This document shows, in pieces, positions 14,517-20,447 of a stretch of 21,132 nucleotides of DNA (positions are counted from its first letter, which is position 1; the number at the start of each line of letters is the position of its first letter). The position numbers were made by a program, and so were the translations under genes. Source of the stretch: JAUVZF01 sp964449275 (lineage in GTDB: Bacteria > Planctomycetota > Phycisphaerae > FEN-1346). The DNA lies in contig CAYVAM010000063.1 in the NCBI GenBank assembly GCA_964449275.1, forward strand, positions 1-21,132, written 5' to 3'. The notes under the pieces are model-generated. The model was not told where the DNA came from and did not search any database. It was given only the letters and a program-made list of their open reading frames with translations.

Positions 14517-15161
14517 TCACCCCGGCTGGAAGAGTTTCCAGAATTGCCACCACTTGTGTCCCACGCGTGCTTTCGCACGCTCCTTGACGCCTCTTTCGAA
14601 CGCTTTCTGGTCGAGCGAATCGGCCTGGCGGAGCCGGTCCAGGGGTGGCAGGCGGGCGAGCATCGTCTCGATCGTCGAACGGCGGAACGTGTCGGCCTGC
14701 TCGGCGGCCCTGCGGCGGCTCGCATCGGACCAGAGCGCGGAGGAGGGCGGCGAATCGTCCTGGGGCACGTAGAACTTCAGCGCCTCTTCCAGGCACTGCC
14801 TGGCGTCGAGCAGCGACTGGGCTTTCCGGACCGACTCGGTGAGTCGCTCGATGCGCCCGAGGTAAAACTTCGCCAGGCCCATCCATTCGACCACGTCGAG
14901 GGCACGTGACGGCTCGGCGGTCGGGTTGACCTGCCGGATGGGGCCTTTCGGCCCGCCGTGCGTGTCGAGTTGAAAACGGAACGTCCGCCGGGCGCCGCAC
15001 GTGGAGCACGTTGCCGACACCTGGTGCAGCACGCGCGCCGCGTCTTCCTCAACCTCCTGCGAATCGCTCTGCCACGCCCCGCCGCACACGCACGGGTGCA
15101 CCATCAGGTAGAAGTACTCTTCCTGGACGCCGTGAACGTGTACGGTATCGTCGGAGGGCAC
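14517..15161 (-). CDS. Uncharacterised zinc-ribbon protein
   Basis: I do not recognise a named family. The 214 residues start at GTG 15161, with GGAGG five bases upstream. An N-terminal zinc ribbon is likely: HPCVCGGAW (C24, C26) and SATCSTCGARRTFRF (C52, C55), four cysteines in two close pairs. The rest is predicted helical, with a middle segment (about 90-135, EWMGLAKFYLGRIERLTESVRKAQSLL...) that resembles helical repeat packing. A basic, aromatic C-terminus follows (GHKWWQFWKLFQPG). There is no signal peptide, so it is probably cytosolic. It lies 57 bases after the repeat lipoprotein, which suggests cotranscription. The ribbon could bind nucleic acid or a protein partner, but nothing in the sequence decides this. 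Confidence 0.75.
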   Translation of the reverse strand: MPSDDTVHVHGVQEEYFYLMVHPCVCGGAWQSDSQEVEEDAARVLHQVSATCSTCGARRTFRFQLDTHGGPKGPIRQVNPTAEPSRALDVVEWMGLAKFYLGRIERLTESVRKAQSLLDARQCLEEALKFYVPQDDSPPSSALWSDASRRRAAEQADTFRRSTIETMLARLPPLDRLRQADSLDQKAFERGVKERAKARVGHKWWQFWKLFQPG

Positions 15162-15218
15162 GTGGGCCTCCGTTCGGCGGGCGCGGCATCGGGACGTCTC
15201 AGGGATGGCCGGCCGGAA

Positions 15219-15713
15219 TCAGTTGGTCGCCGCCGGCGCTGCCGTCCCTGCTGCCGGCGCGGCTGTCCCGGCTGCTGGCGCTGCCGTCCCCGGTGCGGGC
15301 GCCGCTGTCCCGGCTGCGGGCGCGGCTGTCCCGGCTGCGGGCGCTGCTGTCCCAGGCGCCGGCGCTGCGGTCCCGGCTGCGGGCGCTGCGGTCCCCGGTG
15401 CGGGTGCTGCGGTCCCGGCTGCGGGCGCTGCGGTTCCCGGTGCGGGCGCTGCGGTTCCCGGTGCGGGCGCTGCGGTTCCCGGTGCGGGCGTCGCGGTTCC
15501 CGGTGCGGGCGCCGGGGCCGACGGTTCCAGTGAACCGCTGACGTTCGGGCTGGGCTCGGGCGGCGAGGGAACGTCCGGCTCCAGTTTCCTCGGGCGTATG
15601 AACTCGCCCGTAGAAGCCTGGCTTGGCTGGTCGCCGCCGCCGCAACCGGCGACACACACGCAGGCGGCAAGCATGGCCGACGACAAGAGGAGAACAGAAG
15701 CGCGAGTATGCAT
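15219..15713 (-). CDS. Lipoprotein with Ala/Pro/Gly/Thr heptapeptide tandem repeat
   Basis: The 164-residue product has a clear lipoprotein signal: basic start, hydrophobic core, and VAGC lipobox with Cys24 as the lipidation site. A short polar linker follows (GGGDQPSQASTGEFIRPRK), then a Pro-rich stretch (about 43-65). The rest is 13 heptapeptides of the form APA[P/A]GTA up to the C-terminus. No folded domain remains, so the chain is probably an extended spacer on the membrane. The DNA repeat is 21 bases and lies within about 15240-15512. Other frames across the repeat also stay open and were rejected; the signal peptide decides the strand. A GGGA ribosome site and a promoter at 15750-15777 lie upstream. 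Function unknown. Confidence 0.82.
   Translation of the reverse strand: MHTRASVLLLSSAMLAACVCVAGCGGGDQPSQASTGEFIRPRKLEPDVPSPPEPSPNVSGSLEPSAPAPAPGTATPAPGTAAPAPGTAAPAPGTAAPAAGTAAPAPGTAAPAAGTAAPAPGTAAPAAGTAAPAAGTAAPAPGTAAPAAGTAAPAAGTAAPAATN
15240..15512 (-). repeat. 21-base coding tandem repeat, 13 units
   Basis: Thirteen units encode the heptapeptide tail of the lipoprotein. Units alternate between a Pro and an Ala codon at the fourth position, and neighbouring units are nearly identical at the DNA level, which suggests recent expansion by slippage or recombination. Confidence 0.85.
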
Positions 15714-15749
15714 TATGGCATTCCCTTCTTGAGCGTTTCCAGGCCCTCT

Positions 15750-15777
15750 ATGCTACCCGGAGGCTGCGGTTTTTCAA
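15750..15777 (-). promoter_or_regulatory. Candidate promoter of the repeat lipoprotein
   Basis: On the minus strand TTGAAA (15777-15772), 16 bases, then TAGCAT (15755-15750), about 37 bases before the ATG. The same -10, TAGCAT, occurs before the BamE-like gene. Confidence 0.45.
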
Positions 15778-15852
15778 CCCGAATCCGGCTGCACTCGTAA
15801 CGCGGGGCGTGGCAACAATTTCTGGCAGGGCACGATTTCCTGCGGCTTGCCT

Positions 15853-15930
15853 GTAGCGCCGGGGTTTATCCCCGGCGCATCCTGGCCGGCGCCGCCGCCA
15901 ACGGCCGCCGGGCATAAAGCCCGGCGCTAC
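15853..15930. repeat. Mirrored pair of GTAG-footed REP-like hairpins
   Basis: The plus-strand unit (15853-15878) is GTAG with a nine-base stem around TTTAT. The minus-strand unit (15930-15906) is GTAG with an eight-base stem around TTTAT. The stems differ by a G-C to C-G swap that keeps pairing. Feet face outward, as in BIME elements. Confidence 0.8.
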
Positions 15931-16000
15931 AACCGCCTGCGCTCGCCATAAAAGCTTGCCAGACCCGTAACGCCTGAGTTACGCGCGTGTGGCCCCCAGT

Positions 16001-16024
16001 GCGCCGCCGCCCCGGCGGCGCTAC
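16001..16024 (-). repeat. GTAG-footed hairpin overlapping the leuD stop
   Basis: On the minus strand GTAG (16024-16021) runs into a perfect nine-base stem (arms 16013-16021 and 16001-16009, loop of three). The TAG is the leuD stop codon. The arm sequence resembles the pair at 15853-15930. Confidence 0.75.
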
Positions 16025-16509
16025 CCGCCGATGCGGCTTTTGACGAACGCCATCAGGCCGCCGGCGGCGATGATGTCCTGAATCTCCTTCGTAAACGGGG
16101 AGAAAGTGAACGCGTTGCCGGTGGTCAGGTTCCTGAGTTGGCCCTTGGCCGGATCCACTTCGACTTGGTCGCCGGGACGGATGTCTTCGACCGCTTCGGG
16201 GCAGGCGACAATCGGCAGGGCGATGTTGATCGCGTTGCGGAAGAAGATCCGGGCGAAACTCCTGGCGATGACGCACGAGATGCCGGCCGCCTTGATCGCA
16301 ATGGGGGCGTGCTCGCGGCTGGACCCGCAACCGAAGTTCTCGCCCGCCACGACCACGTCGCCCGGCGCCGCCTTCGCGACGAACTCCGGGTCGGCGTCTT
16401 CCATGCAGTGGGCGGCCAGGAACTCCGGGTCGATCCGGTTCAGGTAGCGCGCGGGGATGATCTCGTCGGTGTTGACGTCGTCGCCGAACACGTGCGCCTT
16501 GCCCTTCAT
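16021..16509 (-). CDS. leuD: 3-isopropylmalate dehydratase, small subunit (LeuD; homoaconitase-type)
   Basis: The 162-residue protein is the swivelling small subunit of the aconitase-family isomerase that converts 2- to 3-isopropylmalate in leucine synthesis, working with the iron-sulfur large subunit LeuC. Signatures are DDVNTDEIIPARYLN (10-24), whose YL-loop contacts substrate, and the phosphate-type loop GENFGCGSSREHAP (56-69). IARSFARIFFRNAINIALP follows. The length suits the short archaeal/anaerobe-type subunits (about 160-170). ATG 16509 has GAGGGAG seven bases upstream; a longer frame to 16596 lacks support. No leuC is adjacent, which is unusual because the pair is commonly together. 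It lies 67 bases after the heparinase stop on the same strand. A homoaconitase or methylmalate-type substrate cannot be excluded. Confidence 0.92.
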   Translation of the reverse strand: MKGKAHVFGDDVNTDEIIPARYLNRIDPEFLAAHCMEDADPEFVAKAAPGDVVVAGENFGCGSSREHAPIAIKAAGISCVIARSFARIFFRNAINIALPIVACPEAVEDIRPGDQVEVDPAKGQLRNLTTGNAFTFSPFTKEIQDIIAAGGLMAFVKSRIGG

Positions 16510-16576
16510 GCCGGTCTCCCTCGGGGGCAATCTAGCAGACGCGGCGGGCGGCGGCAATGCAAAAGGCCGGCGAACG

Positions 16577-18718
16577 TCACTCGCTCTTGAGTGCAACGTT
16601 GCCGCCGGTTCTAACCGTGAACGTATTGTCGTCGCGTAGGGTGATCGTATCCGTTCCGCTGCCGTTGCGAATGGTGACGCGGATGCCTTCAGTGGCCTCG
16701 CGCGTCTCGACGGTCGTGACGGCGGGTTCCTTGCCTTTGGCGACGGGTTCCAGGACGCACGCGAACTGCGCCGTCTTGCCGCGCCGCGTCAACATGACCA
16801 GCGGCACGCGGTCCAGGACGCTGGCGCACGGTCCGTCGCCGGTGAGGACGCTCGTCAAGTCTGTGGAGGTCGCGGCCGCCGCCGTCAGGTGCGTCGTCAC
16901 GTCCTCGCCGACGAACGTCAGGCGGACGGCACCGCTCGCGGCGCCGACGCGCCGGTTCCGAAGGTACGACCACCACAAATGCGGATGGTCGGCCACGACG
17001 GCTTCGCCTCGGACGGCCTTGCAGTCTACGGTCGTGCCGCGGTTGTGGTACGTCCAGTCGAACGCGTGCTCCTTCTCGGCCGCCAGGTCGTCCACGACCA
17101 GCAGGTACGTCGGCGCGAGATACAGCATCCGCCGGTGGCGGACGCCGGGATAGGCGGCGTCGCACCGCGCGACGATGGCGGCGTGGGTGTCGCCGGCGGC
17201 GAAGCGCTCGAGCCGACCTGTTGCCGGTTTCTGCGAGGAGCCGTCCACGAGCACCGCGTTGTGCCCAATCGTTGCCTTGTACCAGTTGCGGTGGATCGGC
17301 AGACGGTAGGCCTGGCTCCTGGCGCGTCCGGGGTCGGTGCCGAGTTCGCGCCCGTGGCCGAAGAAGACGAACGAGAGTTTGTCGTAGTGCCCGTGGAAGC
17401 CGCCGTACGGCCCGAACGTCATGGCGGCCGTCAGGCCCGCCTCGCCCTTGGTGCGCAGGATGGCGTGGCCGGCGCCGGGGAAGACCTCGCTGCCGGCGAT
17501 CGTCGGCGGGGGGCGCTTCTCGACCTCTCGTCCCAACAGGACGCTGTCCCAGGTCGGTTTCGCCGGCAAGAGAGCGGTGATGCCGGGGTCCTTGTACGCC
17601 TGGTAGGCGGGCTCGGTGTAGTAGCCGATACGCGAGACGGTGGAGTGGACGTCGTCGCCGAAGCGCGGCAGGCTGCCGTCGGTCATGGCGTAACGGACCG
17701 GGAGGGTGAACATCCCCTTGAGGGTCGGGTGCGACCACAGGTCGATGCCCAGCCGGCGCGCCGCCTCGACGATCTGCACCATGGCGCTGAGCGTGTAGAA
17801 GTGGTAGCCCCACGAGTTCTCGTACCACATGCCCTCGTTGCTGACGCTGACCTGCATCTGGTAGAGGAACCCGTTCTTGGGGTCCACGACGGCCTTTCGG
17901 ACCCACTGGACATCGCCGAGGGCGGCCCCGCCCCAGAGCATCGCCGCGTTGTGCCACGTCTGCCAGTTGCCCTTGCCCGCCTTGTGCTTGTCGATGTTCT
18001 CCAGCATCGGCACGACCAGACCGTCGCGGACGGCCCGGCGCTCGGCGGGCGAGAGGGCGTCGTGCAGCAGATCGTAGGCGGGCCCGATGGTCCGGGTCAT
18101 GGCGCTCGCCTCGTTGAGGGTCTGCTCGAAGAGGTGCCCGCCCGAGCGGCTCGCCCCCTCGCCCGTGCGGCAGCGGCTGTCGTGGTAGGGGTACGTGGCG
18201 TACCGCTCGGCGTAACCGAGGAGGACCTTCTTCGCGAACTCGGCGTACTTGGCCTGTCCGGTGATGGCCCAGGCCCATGCGGCCGCGGTCATGTTCCGCA
18301 GGTTCGTTCCGTGAACGTGCGAGAAGATCACGTCGTCGTACGGCTCGCCGCTGTACGTCTTCCCGCACTTGGGGCACTTGTGATGGGTGGCATCGACGGT
18401 CTTGAGGCCCATCTGGCACGGCTCGCACTGGTACCACTGGTTGTGCTGGCCGCCGCGCGGCGGGAAGGTGAGCGGCGCCTTCAGCGCGCGGTCGGCGCGT
18501 GCCATTTCGCCCGCGACCGGCGCGCGCTCGGGTCCCTTCGATTTCCACGCCGCACGCAGCCGCGCGAGTTCCTTCGAGGTGCACGCGACGAGGGGGTGCT
18601 TGGCGTCCTTCGGCAGGCGGATCTCGGGCGCCGACCATTCTGCGCCCCGGCAGAGCGCCCAAGAGAGCAGCACGACGGGAGCGATCAGCAAGACGGTAAT
18701 CAGGCGATTGGCGGCCAT
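16577..18718 (-). CDS. Secreted heparinase II/III-family polysaccharide lyase
   Basis: A signal peptide (core about 6-23, cleavage near A27) leads a 713-residue lyase. A cysteine knuckle, YQCEPC (C98, C101) and HKCPKCGKTYSGEPYD (C115, C118), precedes the alpha/alpha toroid (about 130-400), as in many relatives from this phylum. Candidate active-site residues are N251 and H256 in GNWQTWHNAAM, the aromatic run GMWYENSWGYHFYTL (296-310), and H442/H444/Y445 in FGPYGGFHGHYDKLSF. The C-terminal beta-sandwich (about 405-710) includes NWYKATIGHNAVLVDG. These enzymes cleave uronic-acid polysaccharides such as heparin, alginate or related glycans by beta-elimination; the substrate here is unknown. GGGAG precedes ATG 18718 by five bases. 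A promoter at 18787-18814 points into it. leuD follows on the same strand. Confidence 0.92.
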   Translation of the reverse strand: MAANRLITVLLIAPVVLLSWALCRGAEWSAPEIRLPKDAKHPLVACTSKELARLRAAWKSKGPERAPVAGEMARADRALKAPLTFPPRGGQHNQWYQCEPCQMGLKTVDATHHKCPKCGKTYSGEPYDDVIFSHVHGTNLRNMTAAAWAWAITGQAKYAEFAKKVLLGYAERYATYPYHDSRCRTGEGASRSGGHLFEQTLNEASAMTRTIGPAYDLLHDALSPAERRAVRDGLVVPMLENIDKHKAGKGNWQTWHNAAMLWGGAALGDVQWVRKAVVDPKNGFLYQMQVSVSNEGMWYENSWGYHFYTLSAMVQIVEAARRLGIDLWSHPTLKGMFTLPVRYAMTDGSLPRFGDDVHSTVSRIGYYTEPAYQAYKDPGITALLPAKPTWDSVLLGREVEKRPPPTIAGSEVFPGAGHAILRTKGEAGLTAAMTFGPYGGFHGHYDKLSFVFFGHGRELGTDPGRARSQAYRLPIHRNWYKATIGHNAVLVDGSSQKPATGRLERFAAGDTHAAIVARCDAAYPGVRHRRMLYLAPTYLLVVDDLAAEKEHAFDWTYHNRGTTVDCKAVRGEAVVADHPHLWWSYLRNRRVGAASGAVRLTFVGEDVTTHLTAAAATSTDLTSVLTGDGPCASVLDRVPLVMLTRRGKTAQFACVLEPVAKGKEPAVTTVETREATEGIRVTIRNGSGTDTITLRDDNTFTVRTGGNVALKSE

Positions 18719-18786
18719 GCTCTCTCCCTGGCATGGGTCCCGGCCTCCTCATCGGCCGGGAACCCCCTGGTTTTCAGCCGCCCTCA

Positions 18787-18814
18787 AGCATACGCTATTG
18801 GGGCGAAACGTCAA
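18787..18814 (-). promoter_or_regulatory. Candidate promoter of the heparinase gene
   Basis: Minus strand TTGACG (18814-18809), 16 bases, TATGCT (18792-18787), about 69 bases before the ATG. It lies in the 120-base divergent spacer shared with the isochorismatase-like gene; no equally good plus-strand promoter was seen. Confidence 0.45.
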
Positions 18815-18838
18815 CCAACTGGGCGCGGAGGTGGTGTC

Positions 18839-19696
18839 ATGGTGAGGACTATCGTACGCCTTGCGGTGCCGCTGACAGTGATGGCCGTCGCGACGGCCTC
18901 CGTGGCGGCGGAATCTGCAACGGACTCTGGCGTGAAAGGCCGGATGCTCACACTCAACCTGCGCAGACAGAAACTCGTCCAAAACGACCAGGGCTACAAC
19001 GTCTGGAAGGTCGAGACGACCACACGCAAAGTCAAAGCCTCCGAGACGGCCCTCGTCCTCTGCGACGTCTGGGACAAGCACTGGTGCCGCGGGGCAAACG
19101 AGCGGCTCGCCGAAATGCTGCCGCAGATGAACCAAGTGGTCAAGACGCTGCGCGAAAAGGGCGTCCTTATCGTCCACGCCCCGTCCGACACGATGAAGTT
19201 CTACGAGGGTTCACCCGCCCGCAAGCGCGTCCTGGATGCCCCGAAGGCGCCGGACCCCAAGACGAGGAAGCACGACGATCCGCCCTTGCCCATCGACGCC
19301 TCGGGCGGCGGCTGCGACACCGGTGAGAAGTCCTCGCACAAGGCGTGGAGCCGCCAGCACCCGGCCATCGAGATCGACCAGGCCCGCGACGCTATCTCCG
19401 ACAAAGGCCGCGACCTCTACAACCTGTACCAGCAGCGCGGCATCAAGAATATCCTCATTATGGGTGTGCACACGAACATGTGCGTGCTCGGCCGCTCGTT
19501 TGCCATCAAGCAGATGGTGCGGTGGGGGTTCGACGTGGCCCTCATCCGCGACCTGACCGACACGATGTACAACCCCGCCCGGTCGCCGTACGTCAGCCAC
19601 GAGGAGGGCACGCGCCTGGTGGTCGAGTTCATTGAGAAGTTCTGGTGCCCGACGACGACGAGCGGCGACCTGCTGACGGGCGCTGCGAAGAAGTGA
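18839..19696 (+). CDS. Secreted isochorismatase-family cysteine hydrolase
   Basis: ATG 18839 follows GGAGG by seven bases. The frame stays open far upstream through the antisense of heparinase, but the ribosome site and signal peptide fix the start. The 285-residue product has a signal peptide (about 1-24, ASVAA). In the isochorismatase fold VLCDVWDKHW places the catalytic Asp at D76 and MGVHTNMCVLGRS places the nucleophile at C215, with the expected non-proline cis-peptide segment before it. A long insertion (about 120-175, including DASGGGCDTGEK) may form a lid. The catalytic Lys is not obvious by eye. Relatives hydrolyse amides or related C-N bonds (nicotinamide, ureidoacrylate, N-carbamoyl groups). 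Export is unusual for the family at large. It is divergent to heparinase, but a functional link is only suggestive. Confidence 0.9.
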   Translation: MVRTIVRLAVPLTVMAVATASVAAESATDSGVKGRMLTLNLRRQKLVQNDQGYNVWKVETTTRKVKASETALVLCDVWDKHWCRGANERLAEMLPQMNQVVKTLREKGVLIVHAPSDTMKFYEGSPARKRVLDAPKAPDPKTRKHDDPPLPIDASGGGCDTGEKSSHKAWSRQHPAIEIDQARDAISDKGRDLYNLYQQRGIKNILIMGVHTNMCVLGRSFAIKQMVRWGFDVALIRDLTDTMYNPARSPYVSHEEGTRLVVEFIEKFWCPTTTSGDLLTGAAKK

Positions 19697-19708
19697 GGTG
19701 CGTGTTGC

Positions 19709-20068
19709 CTACGGGCCGCCGCGCGCTTTGAACACGACCCGGTCGTCCTTGTCCAGGCCGATGGCGTAGGTGAGGTCGAGGCCGCCGTGATAGACGAGCC
19801 AGACCTGTGCGCCGCTTTTCTCGGCGTCGGCATAGATCTGCTCGTGGCCCTTGCGCGGGCCGAGGCGGAACTCGACGGTCTCTTCAGCGGGGTCTCCCAG
19901 GAGTTCCAGCACGGCCTCGCGCGAATGGCCGAAATGCACCTGGTCCCATTCCGGATACTCGACGCTTCCCGTGTAGTGCTGCCAGGCCAGGTAGGCCAGG
20001 ACCGCGATGGCAACCAGGCCCGCCAGCCGGAGCAGGGCGCGAACGGTGCCGCTGCCTTTCGTCATCAT
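19709..20068 (-). CDS. Small membrane-anchored protein, possibly BamE/SmpA-like
   Basis: From ATG 20068, with GGAGG five bases upstream, the product is 119 residues; a second ATG at 20065 is also well placed. One transmembrane helix spans about 11-30 and the rest is predicted to lie outside the cytoplasm. The segment WDQVHFGHSREAVLELLGDPAEETVEF (41-67) followed by QVWLVYHGGLDLTYAIGLDKDDRVVF (88-113) resembles the SmpA/BamE fold. There, a helix carrying a G-x-S-x-x-E-V-x-x-L-L-G-x-P motif is followed by a strand-turn-strand. The longer frame to 20287 translates repeat DNA and was rejected. The role is unknown; similarity to BamE does not prove outer-membrane assembly. Its promoter is at 20100-20128. 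Confidence 0.75.
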   Translation of the reverse strand: MMTKGSGTVRALLRLAGLVAIAVLAYLAWQHYTGSVEYPEWDQVHFGHSREAVLELLGDPAEETVEFRLGPRKGHEQIYADAEKSGAQVWLVYHGGLDLTYAIGLDKDDRVVFKARGGP

Positions 20069-20099
20069 CGCGTCCTCCCGTCCAAACGTGCGCCCGCCG

Positions 20100-20128
20100 A
20101 TGCTACTTTGAGGCCCGCGTATTTGCAA
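20100..20128 (-). promoter_or_regulatory. Candidate promoter of the BamE-like gene
   Basis: Minus strand TTGCAA (20128-20123), 17 bases, TAGCAT (20105-20100), 32 bases before the ATG at 20068. Confidence 0.5.
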
Positions 20129-20178
20129 GCGCAACGCGGACGCCATCAGTCTCCCACAGCACGATGGGGCGCCTCGCC

Positions 20179-20290
20179 GGGTGGCACCCTGGCACGGATA
20201 CGGCTCGTGCCGTGGCTGGCGGCAGCCCGAAGGGCGGCCGTGTTGGACGCTGCACGCACACGGCCACGCTTCGCGTTGCCGTGCCACCCT
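20179..20290. repeat. Composite palindromic element with GGGTGGCA...TGCCACCC ends
   Basis: The tips are inverted repeats (GGGTGGCAC at 20179-20187, GTGCCACCC ending near 20289). A left hairpin pairs GGCACG with CGTGCC (20191-20212). A right hairpin pairs CACGGCCACGC with GCGTTGCCGTG (about 20259-20283) with one mismatch. The GGGTGGCA tip matches the start of family A. Confidence 0.7.
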
Positions 20291-20366
20291 CCTGTAACCC
20301 GAGTGTCACGTGGCGGATGGGCGGCGACCATCCTCCGCGCGCTCATCGTCAGTTTCCACAGGACGA

Positions 20367-20393
20367 TTGACCGTGGCTGCGGTTACATGTAAT
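20367..20393 (+). promoter_or_regulatory. Weak candidate promoter of the HzsA-like gene
   Basis: TTGACC (20367-20372), 15 bases, TGTAAT (20388-20393). Both boxes match consensus at five of six positions but the spacing is short. The start codon follows about 55 bases later. Confidence 0.35.
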
Positions 20394-20447
20394 GAAGGAC
20401 CGCATGGTAGGTGTGCGCCGAAGCAGCCGGTCGTGAGGGGATCGATG

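Larger units (their letters stand above)
15714..16020. other. 307-base spacer: promoter and three GTAG-footed hairpins
   Basis: No gene is visible. From left to right it contains the lipoprotein promoter (15750-15777), a GGCAACAATTTCTGGCA motif (15811-15827), the mirrored REP-like pair (15853-15930), a CGTAAC/GTTACG hairpin (15966-15983) and the hairpin that abuts the leuD stop (16001-16024). Confidence 0.65.
20069..20447. other. 379-base divergent spacer with promoters both ways and a composite repeat
   Basis: No gene is supported. It contains the minus promoter (20100-20128), a composite inverted-hairpin element (20179-20290), and a plus promoter (20367-20393) for the HzsA-like gene. Confidence 0.6.

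Noticed and set aside
15205..15732. Plus-strand Ala/Val/Gly-rich frame and other frames across the 21-base repeat
   Set aside because: A 21-base repeat without stops stays open in many frames. Only the minus-strand frame begins with a signal peptide and lipobox.
16889..18838. Long open frame continuous with the isochorismatase-like gene on the plus strand, antisense to heparinase
   Set aside because: The true start is ATG 18839 with GGAGG and a signal peptide; the upstream part is antisense to a well-supported lyase.
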